Origin: Flavobacteriales bacterium
Lineage (GTDB): Bacteria > Bacteroidota > Bacteroidia > Flavobacteriales_C > GCA-002722245
Length of the DNA stretch: 64,000 bases
Reading direction: 5' to 3'
Assembly (NCBI GenBank): GCA_002717515.1
Contig: PBEC01000018.1
Span: 134,630-198,629, forward strand
The notes under the pieces were generated by a model. It worked only from the letters and a program-made list of their open reading frames with translations. It had not been told where the DNA came from and ran no database searches. A program made the position numbers and the translations under genes. This document shows, one piece after another, positions 40,577 to 50,845 of this stretch. How positions within the stretch are numbered: position 1 is the first letter of the stretch; each line of letters opens with the position of its first letter.

Positions 40577-41531
40577 CTAATAAACCTATGATTTGTTCTT
40601 CAGTTTGATATGTAACGAGTTTGAGACGGTAGTTTTTTATTCCAGGTAGGCCTCTGAAATAATTGGTGTAATGTCGTCGCATTTCTAAAATCCCTAGAGT
40701 AAGACCTTTCCATTTGATGGATTCTCTTAAGTGCATTTTGGCTGCATTAACACGATCATGAATAGTTGGAGCCGATAAGTGTTCTCCGGTTTTCATATAG
40801 TGCTTTATTTCATTGAAAATCCAGGGATAGCCAATTGCGGCTCTTCCAATCATAATGCCATCTACACCGTATTCATTCTTGTATTCCAAAGCTTTTTCAG
40901 GAGAATTAATATCTCCATTTCCAAAAACTGGAATATGTAAGCGGGGATTGTTTTTTGTGTCGCGAATTAAGTCCCATTTAGCTTCTCCTTTATACATTTG
41001 TTTTCGCGTCCTACCATGTATTGAAATACCCTGAATACCAATATCTTGTAATCTTTCCGCAACTTCAACAATATATTTTGTGTCTTCATCCCAGCCCAAT
41101 CGAGTTTTAACAGTTACTGGCTTTTTTGTTGCTTTAACTACTGCTTCAGTTAGTCGAACCATTTTTGGAATATCTTGTAAAATACCAGATCCGGCTCCCT
41201 TGCAAACTACTTTTTTTACGGGACAACCATAGTTTATATCGATAACATCAGGGTCAGCTTGTTCCACAATTCTGGTGGCTTCAATCATACTTTCCATATT
41301 TCCACCAAAAATTTGAATTCCTATAGGACGTTCAAAATCGTAAATATCTAATTTTTGAACACTTTTTTCTGCATCTCGAATTAATCCCTCACTCGATATG
41401 AATTCTGTATACATCATGTCGGCACCTTGCTTTTTGCAAAGCGCCCGGAAGGGTGGATCGCTTACGTCTTCCATTGGAGCCAATAAAAGAGGGAATTCAC
41501 CAAGATTAATATTTCCTATATTTACACTCAT
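40551..41531 (-). CDS. dusB: tRNA dihydrouridine synthase
   Basis: FPLLLAPMEDVSDPPFRALCKKQGADMMYTEFISSEGL, DINYGCPVKKVVCKGAGSGIL, IHGRTRKQMYKGEAKW. Confidence 0.95.
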   Translation of the reverse strand: MSVNIGNINLGEFPLLLAPMEDVSDPPFRALCKKQGADMMYTEFISSEGLIRDAEKSVQKLDIYDFERPIGIQIFGGNMESMIEATRIVEQADPDVIDINYGCPVKKVVCKGAGSGILQDIPKMVRLTEAVVKATKKPVTVKTRLGWDEDTKYIVEVAERLQDIGIQGISIHGRTRKQMYKGEAKWDLIRDTKNNPRLHIPVFGNGDINSPEKALEYKNEYGVDGIMIGRAAIGYPWIFNEIKHYMKTGEHLSAPTIHDRVNAAKMHLRESIKWKGLTLGILEMRRHYTNYFRGLPGIKNYRLKLVTYQTEEQIIGLLDEILDIYG

Positions 41532-41566
41532 AATTCACAACAAAGATACTTCAAAACTAATTGTAT

Positions 41567-42517
41567 ATGTCTTTGAGTCATTTGAAGTCCTGGCCTTTAA
41601 ACAAAAAAATTGTAGCATCGATTACACTTCTTGTGTTCTCTATTCTTTTATTTAATGGCTTGTATAGTCTAATCATTCACGGAGATCTTAAAGCTCTGGA
41701 GTCCGGTTCAGTTGGAGATAAAGTCACTCAGCTCGCACAACAAAAATTAGACGCTAAAATTGATGATTTTTCTTTTTTTAAAGAAATTCAGAAACTCATT
41801 CAAGAAGTGGATTCAAAAATTCTTAATAAAGGGTTTTATATCCAGATTGGATACAATCTAATTGTATTTTTCGGACTTTCTATTCTTTTTATGAAGTTTT
41901 TTCAGGTGGACGAACTAAAATCATTAAATTTTAGAAATAAAAGTGTCGTTTTATTATTGGTGGTTCTTGTTTTAGCAATTAATGTCCCATCTATTGGAAT
42001 CGACGCAACCAGTATGTTGGAATCTATTCTAGGAGAAAGTTCTCTTGATGATAAAAAAAACTTGATTTCTCAATTTATTTTATTTCTTCCCAATGCTGAG
42101 AGGGGGTGGATTGTTACGTTAATTGGTATTGCTTTAATACCCGCAATTGGAGAAGAGTTAATGTTCAGAGGTTTTCTAATGAATTTGTTGGCTCAAAAAT
42201 CAAATCATCATAATGGGATTGCTGTTTCTGCATTAATTTTTGCTGTTGTTCATTTTAATTTTACGAATTTCTTTTTTTATTTCATCTTAGGTGTTGTGAT
42301 GGGCTATGTTTATTATTGGGGAAGAAATTTGATTTTTCCAATAATCATCCATTTTGTAAATAATGCATTGGTTCTTTTTGGATATATGTATGCGATTTCA
42401 ATTGAGGCTCCTGAAGAGTTTAGTCAATCTTATTTTTTTATGCCATATATTATTACCGGTTTAAGCCTATTGATTTTTTATTTGAATTTCAAAAGAAACG
42501 AGAATTTATTGCATTAG
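41567..42517 (+). CDS. CPBP family intramembrane metalloprotease
   Basis: IGEELMFRGFLMNLL (EExxxR), FAVVHFNFTNFFFYFILG; multiple TM segments. Confidence 0.9.
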   Translation: MSLSHLKSWPLNKKIVASITLLVFSILLFNGLYSLIIHGDLKALESGSVGDKVTQLAQQKLDAKIDDFSFFKEIQKLIQEVDSKILNKGFYIQIGYNLIVFFGLSILFMKFFQVDELKSLNFRNKSVVLLLVVLVLAINVPSIGIDATSMLESILGESSLDDKKNLISQFILFLPNAERGWIVTLIGIALIPAIGEELMFRGFLMNLLAQKSNHHNGIAVSALIFAVVHFNFTNFFFYFILGVVMGYVYYWGRNLIFPIIIHFVNNALVLFGYMYAISIEAPEEFSQSYFFMPYIITGLSLLIFYLNFKRNENLLH

Positions 42518-42596
42518 AAGTCGTTGATTCAATTTTTTTTTCATGATTCTTAATCAATATACATCTATGCACCTAGACTTCCTTGTTTAAAAAGCA

Positions 42597-42604
42597 TATC
42601 TTTG
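42597..42604 (+). promoter_or_regulatory. Possible Bacteroidota -7 element (TATCTTTG) upstream of typA
   Basis: TTGTTTAAAAAGCATATCTTTGCGGC, closely resembling the element at 20415. Confidence 0.45.
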
Positions 42605-42629
42605 CGGCTGATTTTAAAAAGAGTGTTTT

Positions 42630-44423
42630 ATGAAGGTGAAAAACATTGCCATTATTGCTCACGTTGACCATGGGAAAACCACTTTGGTGGATAAGATGCT
42701 TCATGCTTGTGAAGTTTTTGCAAAGCATCAAGAAGTGGGTGAATTAATCATGGATAATAATGATTTAGAAAAAGAAAGAGGAATTACCATTCGTTCAAAA
42801 AATGCAGCAGTTCAATACAAAGACTATAAAATTAATATTATAGACACTCCAGGACACAGTGATTTCGGTGGTGAGGTAGAGCGTGTTCTTAAAATGTGTG
42901 ATGGTGTTTGTTTATTGGTTGATGCATTTGAGGGTCCAATGCCTCAAACTCGTTTTGTCCTTCAAAAGGCGATTCAATTGGGACTTAAACCGATGGTGTG
43001 TGTGAATAAGGTAGATAAGGAAAATTGTGATCCCGAGGCTGTATATGAAAAGGTTTTTGATTTGATGTTTGAATTGGAAGCAACTGAAGAGCAATTGGAT
43101 TTCCCTGTTGTTTACGGTTCTGCAAAAAATGGTTGGTTAAGTGAAGATTGGCAACAACCAACGGATAATATTGATGTTATTTTTGAAAAGATAATAGAGC
43201 ACATTCCTGATCCAAAAGTCGAGCAAGGAACAACTCAAATGCAAATTACGTCTTTGGACTATTCTTCTTTTGTTGGACGAATTGCTATTGGGCGATTGTT
43301 TCGAGGGACTTTACAACTCAACCAAAAAGTTAGTTTGGTAAAAAGAGATGGATCGGTTGTTAAGTCTCAAATCAAGGAATTAATGGTGTTTAATGATTTG
43401 GGTAAAGTAAATGTTAACCAAGTCGAAGCTGGCGAAATATGTGCAATTACCGGTTTAGAAGGATTTGAAATAGGGGATACTGTTGCGGATATTGAAAATC
43501 CAGAGGGATTACCTGCTATTACTATTGATGAGCCTACCATGAGTATGCTTTTTACAATTAATAATTCTCCTTTTTTCGGGAAAGAAGGAAAATACGTCAC
43601 CTCTCGCCATATCCGTGAGCGATTGGATAAAGAATTGGAAAAGAATTTAGCAATGAAGGTTACCGACACCGAATCTGCTGATTCTTGGATGGTAGCAGGT
43701 AGAGGAATTATGCATTTGGCAGTATTGATTGAGGAAATGAGACGTGAAGGGTTTGAACTTCAGGTTGGTCAACCTCAGGTATTGGTGAAAACCATAGACG
43801 GGGTTAAATGTGAACCTATTGAGGAATTAACAGTAGACGTGCCTGATGAAAATTCAGGTAAAGTAATTGAAATGATTACAAAGAATAAAGGAGAATTAAA
43901 ATCAATGACCCCTGTTGGAACAAGAATCAAAATTGAATTTGAGGTTCCATCAAGAGGGTTAATTGGTATGAGGGGTCCAATGCTTACAGCTACACAAGGA
44001 GAAGCCATTATGGCCCACCGCTTTATTAAATACGAACCCTGGAAAGGGGATATTCCTCAGCGTCAGAATGGTTCTTTGATTTCCATGGAAACTGGCCAGG
44101 CAATTCCTTATTCCATTAATAAAATACAAGAGAGAGGTAAGTTTTTCGTGGATCCTAATGAGCAGATTTACGAAGGTCAGGTTATAGGGGAAAATTCAAG
44201 AGAAGGAGATCTAACGGTCAATGTTACTAAAATGAAAAAGCAGTCCAATGTTCGATCCTCTGGGGCAGATGACTCTGTGAAAATTGTTCCAGCTATTAAA
44301 AGATCTTTGGAAGAATCTTTGGAATATATTCAATCGGATGAATATGTTGAGGTTACTCCTGAATCCATTAGATTGAGGAAAATTTTATTAACAGAAAATG
44401 AAAGAAAAAGAGGAGGGAAATAA
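42630..44423 (+). CDS. typA: Translational GTPase TypA/BipA
   Basis: [63 protein letters not shown]-terminal [23 protein letters not shown]. Confidence 0.97.
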   Translation: MKVKNIAIIAHVDHGKTTLVDKMLHACEVFAKHQEVGELIMDNNDLEKERGITIRSKNAAVQYKDYKINIIDTPGHSDFGGEVERVLKMCDGVCLLVDAFEGPMPQTRFVLQKAIQLGLKPMVCVNKVDKENCDPEAVYEKVFDLMFELEATEEQLDFPVVYGSAKNGWLSEDWQQPTDNIDVIFEKIIEHIPDPKVEQGTTQMQITSLDYSSFVGRIAIGRLFRGTLQLNQKVSLVKRDGSVVKSQIKELMVFNDLGKVNVNQVEAGEICAITGLEGFEIGDTVADIENPEGLPAITIDEPTMSMLFTINNSPFFGKEGKYVTSRHIRERLDKELEKNLAMKVTDTESADSWMVAGRGIMHLAVLIEEMRREGFELQVGQPQVLVKTIDGVKCEPIEELTVDVPDENSGKVIEMITKNKGELKSMTPVGTRIKIEFEVPSRGLIGMRGPMLTATQGEAIMAHRFIKYEPWKGDIPQRQNGSLISMETGQAIPYSINKIQERGKFFVDPNEQIYEGQVIGENSREGDLTVNVTKMKKQSNVRSSGADDSVKIVPAIKRSLEESLEYIQSDEYVEVTPESIRLRKILLTENERKRGGK

Positions 44424-44446
44424 CTCTTATTAAAATTTGAAAATTA

Positions 44447-44474
44447 GGAAAAGGAAGCTTAGGCTTCCTTTTCC
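44447..44474 (+). terminator. Terminator-like hairpin after typA
   Basis: Perfect 12-bp stem GGAAAAGGAAGC-TTAG-GCTTCCTTTTCC; no U tract after the stem. Confidence 0.75.
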
Positions 44475-44861
44475 AATAAGTTCGATTATTACAGTAGTCA
44501 TAATTTTAAAGTTTCACATTTTGTACATTGTTATTCCAACTAAATGATTTAAGATGACTTTTGAGTCATGTAATAAACGCTTTTGAATACGACTTTATAG
44601 TGAGCAAAATTTATTTTATTGATATCTTGGTTATACTCCATCTCGTGTAAGTCTTAAAATTCATCATTCTAAATACCAATCATTCGTAAAATCATAAATA
44701 TTCATACCTGGATAAAACTTTCAATTCAGGAGTTGACTGAATGTTGTTCTTCAGAAGGGTAGATTTCTTAGATTAATTTGTTATTTCCTTTGTAACTAAA
44801 ATTTTAAATAAATACGATTTATTACCTTTAAGCGTTTCAAATAGAAGTAAAGCAAAAAACT

Positions 44862-47450
44862 TTGAATTTTAGTTTAAAATCATCAGTATTTATTTTTCTA
44901 TCGGCATTGTTGATTTCATTGTTTTTGTATTCATGTAGTACTGAAAAAAATGCTTTTTTAAATAGAAACTACCATTATATAACGGTTAAATATAACGGTT
45001 ACTTTAATGGTAATGAGGCCTATAAACTGGCTAAAAAGAATATTGAAATTTCTGAAAAGGATGATTTTGATGACCTTTTAAACGTTTTCAAATTTGGAAA
45101 TTTGAACGATAATAAGAAAGAATATTCCAATCTAAACAGGTCTCTTACAAAGGGTGCAAAAATGATCGATCGCCATTCGATGAAGTTTAAAGTAGGTTCC
45201 GAAGATGTTGAATATAATAAAATGATTGATGATTGTTATTTGTTGATTGGAAAAGCCAGATTTTTAAAATTTGATTTAGAGCCTGCAAAAGAAACGTTTT
45301 TATTTATAAAAAACACATTCAAAAAAGGAGATGAACGATACAAGGCAACACTTTGGTTGGTAATGACTTATATCTACCAAGAGAATTTTGTTGATGCAGA
45401 AACTACAATTAAGGCAATACAGGCAGATAAAGAGTTTCCTAAAAAATTTCAAGATGAATTGGTTCTAATACAGGCAATTAGTTTAAAAAGGAGCGGGCAA
45501 ATAAGTGAAGCTATTCCAGTTTTTGAAAAGGCGATTGAGTCGGCTAAACCGAAAAAGTTTAAAAGAAGGTTACAGTATATACTGGCCCAAATGTATCAAA
45601 GTCAGAATAAATTTTTAGATGCGGCAAAGTTATATCAAATAGTTGCTAAGAAATCGACGGATTATGAATTGCAATTTAATTCGAAAATCAATTTGGCAAC
45701 AACTTACGAAGGGTCTGGAGATAACGTAATTAATATCTTAAAAAAGATGCTCAAAGATGCCAAAAATATTGAGTATTTAGACCAGATATATTATGCGCTC
45801 GCAAAAGTTTATGAAAAACAGGGGAAAAATGATTTGGCTATCGATAGCTATGAATTGTCTGCCAGCAAAAGCGTAAATAACCCAAAGCAAAAAGGGAAGT
45901 CGTTTCTAGCTTTAGGTGATTATTATTTTGACCAACCTGACTATTTAAATGCATACAGTTATTATGATTCATCTCTGACTTCTTTACCCAAAAGTTATCC
46001 CAATTATGAAGATATAAGCGCAAAAAAGGAAAGTTTAAGAGATTTGGTAAAACATCTTAAAATCGTTCAAGAGCAAGATAGTTTGTTAAAAATAGTTTTA
46101 ATGCCGGAAGAGGCACGAGCTGAATTCATAAAAAATAAAATACTTGAAGCAAAAGAAAAACAAGATCAAATAAATGCTATTGAAGAGGCTAAAAGAGAAA
46201 AGGCATTAGCTGATGCATCGGCACTTGGATCAAATGGGTCGAATTGGATATTTGAAAACCCTTCTCTTCTGGCCTCCGGTTTGGTCGAATTTAAAGGAAT
46301 ATGGGGCGACCGTCCTCTAGAAGATAATTGGAGGAGACAAGACAAATCTTCTGTTTTATTTGATGCTGTTGGTCAGGAAAATGAAAAAAACAGTGAAGCG
46401 AGTGAGGACATACCTGAAAATCAGACTGAAAAATTTTATTTAAAAGGATTACCCTTTAAAGTCGATCAGCAGGAAATTGCTCATCAAAAAATAATGAATT
46501 CATATTATCAACTCGGTGTAATTTATAGAGATAACTTTAATGATTTGCCAAAATCGATATTTTATTTTAAAAGGTTGAATTCTCGTTATCCTAAAAATCC
46601 TAAGGAGGCTGTAACATGGTATCAGCTTTATAGGAACTATGATAAAGTCGAAAAGGTGGTTTTAAAGAATGAGGTTAAAAATAAAGTCATTCAAAATTAT
46701 CCAAATTCTGAATATGCTCAACTTTTAATCAATCCAAATATGATGGCTGAAGAGGAGAATAAATCGATTTATGATGATCGAGTTTATGAGGAGATTTTTT
46801 ATGTTTTTAAAAAGGGTCAATATTCAAAAGTTATAAGCGACGTAAATGCATATAAAAAGAAGGTTAAAAGAAGTGAATTGAGGGCAAAATTTGATTTGAT
46901 ACATGCTTTTGCAAAAGGTAATTTATACGGAAAAGATTCTTTGGAGTATTATTTAAGAAAAACTCGAACTGATAATATAGGTACCGAAGCGGCCGATGAC
47001 GTGATTAGTATTTTAGAGAGTTTCGATGAAGAGCGAAAGAGAATAAAGTTGGCACAACAGGATTCTCTAAAGAAAGCTAAATCTTTTGTTCTCTCTTCAA
47101 ATGAGCCACATTATTTTGTTATAATATACAACAATCAGAAAAATAAATCGAGTGAAATTTTGAATAAAATATCCAATTTTAATAATGAATTCTATGCTAC
47201 AAAAAATTTAAAATCTAAATTCATATCATGGTCGGAAAACGAGGATCTCATCGTTGTAAAGCCTTTTGTTTCAAATAGTGAATCCGGTAATTATTTTGGA
47301 ACATTCAAACAACATTTTTTAGTGAACAATCTGGATTTAGGTGAGCTTAACTTCACCATTTCTAAAACCAATTATGCTAAGTTGTTTAAATACAAAGAAG
47401 TTATTCAATATATCGATTTTTACAAGAAAAATTATGCATCAAGGCAGTAA
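44862..47450 (+). CDS. porW: T9SS/gliding TPR lipoprotein PorW/SprE
   Basis: 862 aa; lipobox LISLFLYSCSTEKNAFLNRNYHYITVKYNGYFNGNEAYKLAKKNIE, TPR repeats, repeated Y..R.P.NP segments; TTG start. Confidence 0.9.
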   Translation: MNFSLKSSVFIFLSALLISLFLYSCSTEKNAFLNRNYHYITVKYNGYFNGNEAYKLAKKNIEISEKDDFDDLLNVFKFGNLNDNKKEYSNLNRSLTKGAKMIDRHSMKFKVGSEDVEYNKMIDDCYLLIGKARFLKFDLEPAKETFLFIKNTFKKGDERYKATLWLVMTYIYQENFVDAETTIKAIQADKEFPKKFQDELVLIQAISLKRSGQISEAIPVFEKAIESAKPKKFKRRLQYILAQMYQSQNKFLDAAKLYQIVAKKSTDYELQFNSKINLATTYEGSGDNVINILKKMLKDAKNIEYLDQIYYALAKVYEKQGKNDLAIDSYELSASKSVNNPKQKGKSFLALGDYYFDQPDYLNAYSYYDSSLTSLPKSYPNYEDISAKKESLRDLVKHLKIVQEQDSLLKIVLMPEEARAEFIKNKILEAKEKQDQINAIEEAKREKALADASALGSNGSNWIFENPSLLASGLVEFKGIWGDRPLEDNWRRQDKSSVLFDAVGQENEKNSEASEDIPENQTEKFYLKGLPFKVDQQEIAHQKIMNSYYQLGVIYRDNFNDLPKSIFYFKRLNSRYPKNPKEAVTWYQLYRNYDKVEKVVLKNEVKNKVIQNYPNSEYAQLLINPNMMAEEENKSIYDDRVYEEIFYVFKKGQYSKVISDVNAYKKKVKRSELRAKFDLIHAFAKGNLYGKDSLEYYLRKTRTDNIGTEAADDVISILESFDEERKRIKLAQQDSLKKAKSFVLSSNEPHYFVIIYNNQKNKSSEILNKISNFNNEFYATKNLKSKFISWSENEDLIVVKPFVSNSESGNYFGTFKQHFLVNNLDLGELNFTISKTNYAKLFKYKEVIQYIDFYKKNYASRQ

Positions 47451-47475
47451 CTGTAATTTATGAAATAAGGCCCAG

Positions 47476-48294
47476 TTAATCGTCTATTTTATTGAGTGGT
47501 TCGCATAAGTTTTTAAACTCTATTAAATCCATTTTGATTGCTCCTACCAATAAGTCTGCCTTTAAACGAATGGGTACTTTATTTTCATCGTCACTGATCC
47601 ACAAGGTCATATCCTCTTCCTCTTTGAAAACACGTCCCTTTTCAACCATGGGTCTGAATTTTAAGCATTTGAACTCTCCTAATTTTGTTTCAATTTCTTC
47701 TTTTCCAAGGAATTTAATTTTTAGTGGGTACATTTCCATATCAAAGAAAGTATTTATAACAAATTCTTGTCCAACTTTAGCACCCTGCAAATCAAGGGTT
47801 CGTGCATAATAAAATGCAGAAAGTAAATCCTGAGAGTTGGGCTTTACAGCGTAGTTTTTTGTGTCCTTTTCAAAAACTGTAGCTTCATTGGAATAATGAT
47901 TGAAATCAATATTTCTATCTAATTTGTAACCACCTTCTCGAACGTGACGGACAAATTTCCAAGGCAAGATAGCTTCTTCATCTATGTATGTTTCGTAACG
48001 ATCGTCTACTTTAAAAAACCAACGAAGAGTACCGGTTGATTTTCCTTTTCCTACAATGTGCATTGTTTTTCTTCCATTAATTTCTTTAGAACTGGGTTCA
48101 ACTTTCAATGTTGCTTGTGCGGCATCGAAAAATCCGTATGAAACATCATAGCGTAAAAATTCACCTTTTTTAAAGGAGGACTGTTTGATTTTTCTTAATG
48201 AATCTACTTCTTCGAGATTTGGATTTTTGTTTGCTGTGAAGGCGAAAACGCCTAAAATCAAAATCATTGAAATTACTACTGACCTTAAACTCAT
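47476..48294 (-). CDS. DUF3108 domain-containing protein
   Basis: KGEFLRYDVSYGFFDAAQATLKV, WFFKVDDRYETYID, LWISDDENKVPIRLKADLLVGAIKMDL. Confidence 0.88.
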   Translation of the reverse strand: MSLRSVVISMILILGVFAFTANKNPNLEEVDSLRKIKQSSFKKGEFLRYDVSYGFFDAAQATLKVEPSSKEINGRKTMHIVGKGKSTGTLRWFFKVDDRYETYIDEEAILPWKFVRHVREGGYKLDRNIDFNHYSNEATVFEKDTKNYAVKPNSQDLLSAFYYARTLDLQGAKVGQEFVINTFFDMEMYPLKIKFLGKEEIETKLGEFKCLKFRPMVEKGRVFKEEEDMTLWISDDENKVPIRLKADLLVGAIKMDLIEFKNLCEPLNKIDD

Positions 48295-48346
48295 AAAAAT
48301 TACTTTTGATACTCTACATTAACAAATACTATTCCAAATTTATAAC

Positions 48347-49462
48347 GTGAAAACTTATTCAAAGTTTTTGATAAACCCAATTAATCGTAATGCTTTCCTT
48401 AATTTAGTACTTAAATTTACAGGTTTGAAAGCCAAAATTAAAGACCAATTGAATTTAGTATCTAAATTAACTGTTCACAAATTGGTGAATAGTGCTAAAT
48501 TATTTTTGAGTTACCATTGGTCGAAAATAACAAGGAAACCTGTTCAGTGGGGATTACCTGCGAGCATTTCATTTGAGCCTACTACCTCATGCAATTTACG
48601 ATGTCCTGAGTGTCCAAGTGGATTGAGGGCGTTTACTCGTCCAACAGGAATGCTTGAGAACGAATTTTTTAAAAAGGCAATATTACAGCTTAAAAAACAA
48701 CTTCATTATCTCACTTTTTATTTCCAGGGAGAGCCTTACTTAAACCCGAATTTTCTTGAAATGGTGAAGTTTGCACATTTGAATAACATATATACTGCAA
48801 CTTCAACAAATGCACATTATTTAAAGCCTTCGATTGCAAAAAAAACGATTGAATCTGGTTTAGATCGACTAATTATTTCTATTGATGGTACTTCTCAAGA
48901 AACCTATGAGTCATATAGGGTAGGTGGAAAATTAGAAAAGGTGATTGAGGGTGCCAGAAATATAGTTGAAGCTAAAAAGGAAATGAATTCAACTAAACCT
49001 TTTGTTATTTTTCAATTTTTAGTTGTTCGGCCAAACGAGCACCAAATTGAGGAAGTGTTAAAATTAGGAAAAAACATAGGGGTAGATGAAGTACGTTTAA
49101 AAACAGCTCAGGTTTATGATTATAAAAATGGAAATGAATTGATACCTACTCTTGATAAGTATTCCCGATATTATCAAAAGAAGGATGGTACCTGGAGTGT
49201 AAAAAATAAAATGGTCAACTCATGTTGGAGAATGTGGCAGGGATGTGTCATCACTTGGAATGGTGGAGTTGTCCCCTGTTGTTTTGATAAGGATGCTTCT
49301 CATCAGCTTGGTCAACTTTCAAAGCAAGATTTTAAGTCCATTTGGAAAGGAGAAAAATATAAAGGTTTTCGTCAAGCTATTTTACAGTCTCGTTCTGAGG
49401 TTGATATTTGTAAAAATTGTACTGAAGGAACCAAAGTTTGGGGGGACAAAACGGCTACTTGA
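48347..49462 (+). CDS. Radical SAM/SPASM domain-containing protein
   Basis: EPTTSCNLRCPECPSG (CxxxCxxC), FQGEPYLNP, SPASM-like CWRMWQGCVITWNGGVVPCCFDKD...CKNC; GTG start. Confidence 0.9.
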   Translation: MKTYSKFLINPINRNAFLNLVLKFTGLKAKIKDQLNLVSKLTVHKLVNSAKLFLSYHWSKITRKPVQWGLPASISFEPTTSCNLRCPECPSGLRAFTRPTGMLENEFFKKAILQLKKQLHYLTFYFQGEPYLNPNFLEMVKFAHLNNIYTATSTNAHYLKPSIAKKTIESGLDRLIISIDGTSQETYESYRVGGKLEKVIEGARNIVEAKKEMNSTKPFVIFQFLVVRPNEHQIEEVLKLGKNIGVDEVRLKTAQVYDYKNGNELIPTLDKYSRYYQKKDGTWSVKNKMVNSCWRMWQGCVITWNGGVVPCCFDKDASHQLGQLSKQDFKSIWKGEKYKGFRQAILQSRSEVDICKNCTEGTKVWGDKTAT

Positions 49463-49521
49463 TTCTTAAAAGCCTTTGTGTTTTGGCATGAAATTTGGAG
49501 TTGAAATGAAAACCAAACACG

Positions 49522-50148
49522 ATGAAGTTATTGTACAGTTTCGTATTGATTTTTATAATCAATTCATCATTAAATGGACAAGTTAATCAATTACCTCCAC
49601 TACTTACTTTTACTCAAACCGAAACAATAAGTATTCAACCTAATGTAGCTGTTGTATGTTTTGAATTGAGAAAAGAATTTACTCAGGTAGGAAAAAATAG
49701 GTTGATTGATATATTTACAGAGCTTGAAATAAGTTCTAGACTTTTTGGAGTTGATCAACGAAACATTAAACTTTTTCCAACCACACAAGATTCAATTGGC
49801 TTTGTCAAAAAGGGTATTATTACTTTACATGATTTGGATAAATTAGACGCGCTTCATTTGTCTCTAAGACAAAGAAATGTAGGTGTTGTTTATACTCATC
49901 TTACGCATTCAAATTTAAATTATTACAAACAGAAGGCCTATTTATCTGGGATTAAAAAAGCAAAAACTCAAGCGCTAGAATTATCAAAAATCCTTAATGC
50001 TGGTTTAGGTAAAGTGTATTCAATTAACGAGTCTAGTTTGCAAGTTGTAAACAATACAAAATCTAAGGTTTCTCCTAATAACTATATTCATAATCTTGCG
50101 GAGATTAATTTAGTTTTAGAGCTTGAGATTTCATATTTACTGAATTGA
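49522..50148 (+). CDS. Secreted SIMPL-like (DUF541) protein
   Basis: Signal peptide ...INSSLNGQ; SGIKKAKTQALELSKILNAGLGKVYSINES resembles SIMPL C-termini. Confidence 0.6.
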   Translation: MKLLYSFVLIFIINSSLNGQVNQLPPLLTFTQTETISIQPNVAVVCFELRKEFTQVGKNRLIDIFTELEISSRLFGVDQRNIKLFPTTQDSIGFVKKGIITLHDLDKLDALHLSLRQRNVGVVYTHLTHSNLNYYKQKAYLSGIKKAKTQALELSKILNAGLGKVYSINESSLQVVNNTKSKVSPNNYIHNLAEINLVLELEISYLLN

Positions 50149-50161
50149 ATGAGTGTTGGTT

Positions 50162-50845
50162 TTAAATTAAATCTATGAGGCCCAATTCACCGGTTGATTT
50201 GGGTATTTTATAATTGTGTATGCCAAATTTTTTCAGTTCCTTTTCGGTAGTAGGTCCAATTGAAACGATACGTTGCCCTTCCTTTGCCTCCAACTTAGAA
50301 AAGTAAGCTCTCACATTGGATGGGCTTGTAAATATTAAAACATCAGCTTTTGGGTCTTGAAAGTTGTTTTTTTCAATTGTATTGTAAACAATTAAATCAT
50401 ATGTCTTCTCCTGATTAGGAAAATATTTTTGAATTGTTCTTTTGGAGATGTTGGAAACTGGAAAAAGACAAGTACCATCCTTGACTTTTTTTACAAATGC
50501 TTTACCAACATCATTTATGTTGACAGAGTCACCAACAAAATCAATTTTGGGAACATACTTCATAAGTTCTCTGTGGGTTCCTCTTCCCACACAGGCTATT
50601 TTTCTATTGTTAAGATGAATTTTTTGCTTGAAAAAGAAGCGTACGGAGTTCTTACTTGTAAAAAAAATCCAGTTTGTTATCGGAACATTTTCAACTTGGT
50701 TAATTTCAAAACGAATTAAAGATTCCGCAAGTATCGTGTACTCTTTAGGGATACACTTTGACTTAAAAAAGCTATTTTTATCAAGGTTTTTCGAAACAAA
50801 AACCCTTTTGGAAATTAGTTTTTTTTTAAGGCGTGAACAATTGAG
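50162..50845 (-). CDS. hemD: Uroporphyrinogen-III synthase; open frame lacks a canonical start in its N-terminal part
   Basis: Track starts at an internal GTG 50590. The frame is open up to 50845: ...LKKKLISKRVFVSKNLDKNSFFKSKCIPKEYTILAESLIRFEINQVENVPITNWIFFTSKNSVRFFFKQKIHLNNRKIACVGRGTHRELM; IFFTSKNSVRFFF and VLIFTSPSNVRAYF are HemD signatures. Confidence 0.85.
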   Translation of the reverse strand, partial: LNCSRLKKKLISKRVFVSKNLDKNSFFKSKCIPKEYTILAESLIRFEINQVENVPITNWIFFTSKNSVRFFFKQKIHLNNRKIACVGRGTHRELMKYVPKIDFVGDSVNINDVGKAFVKKVKDGTCLFPVSNISKRTIQKYFPNQEKTYDLIVYNTIEKNNFQDPKADVLIFTSPSNVRAYFSKLEAKEGQRIVSIGPTTEKELKKFGIHNYKIPKSTGELGLIDLI

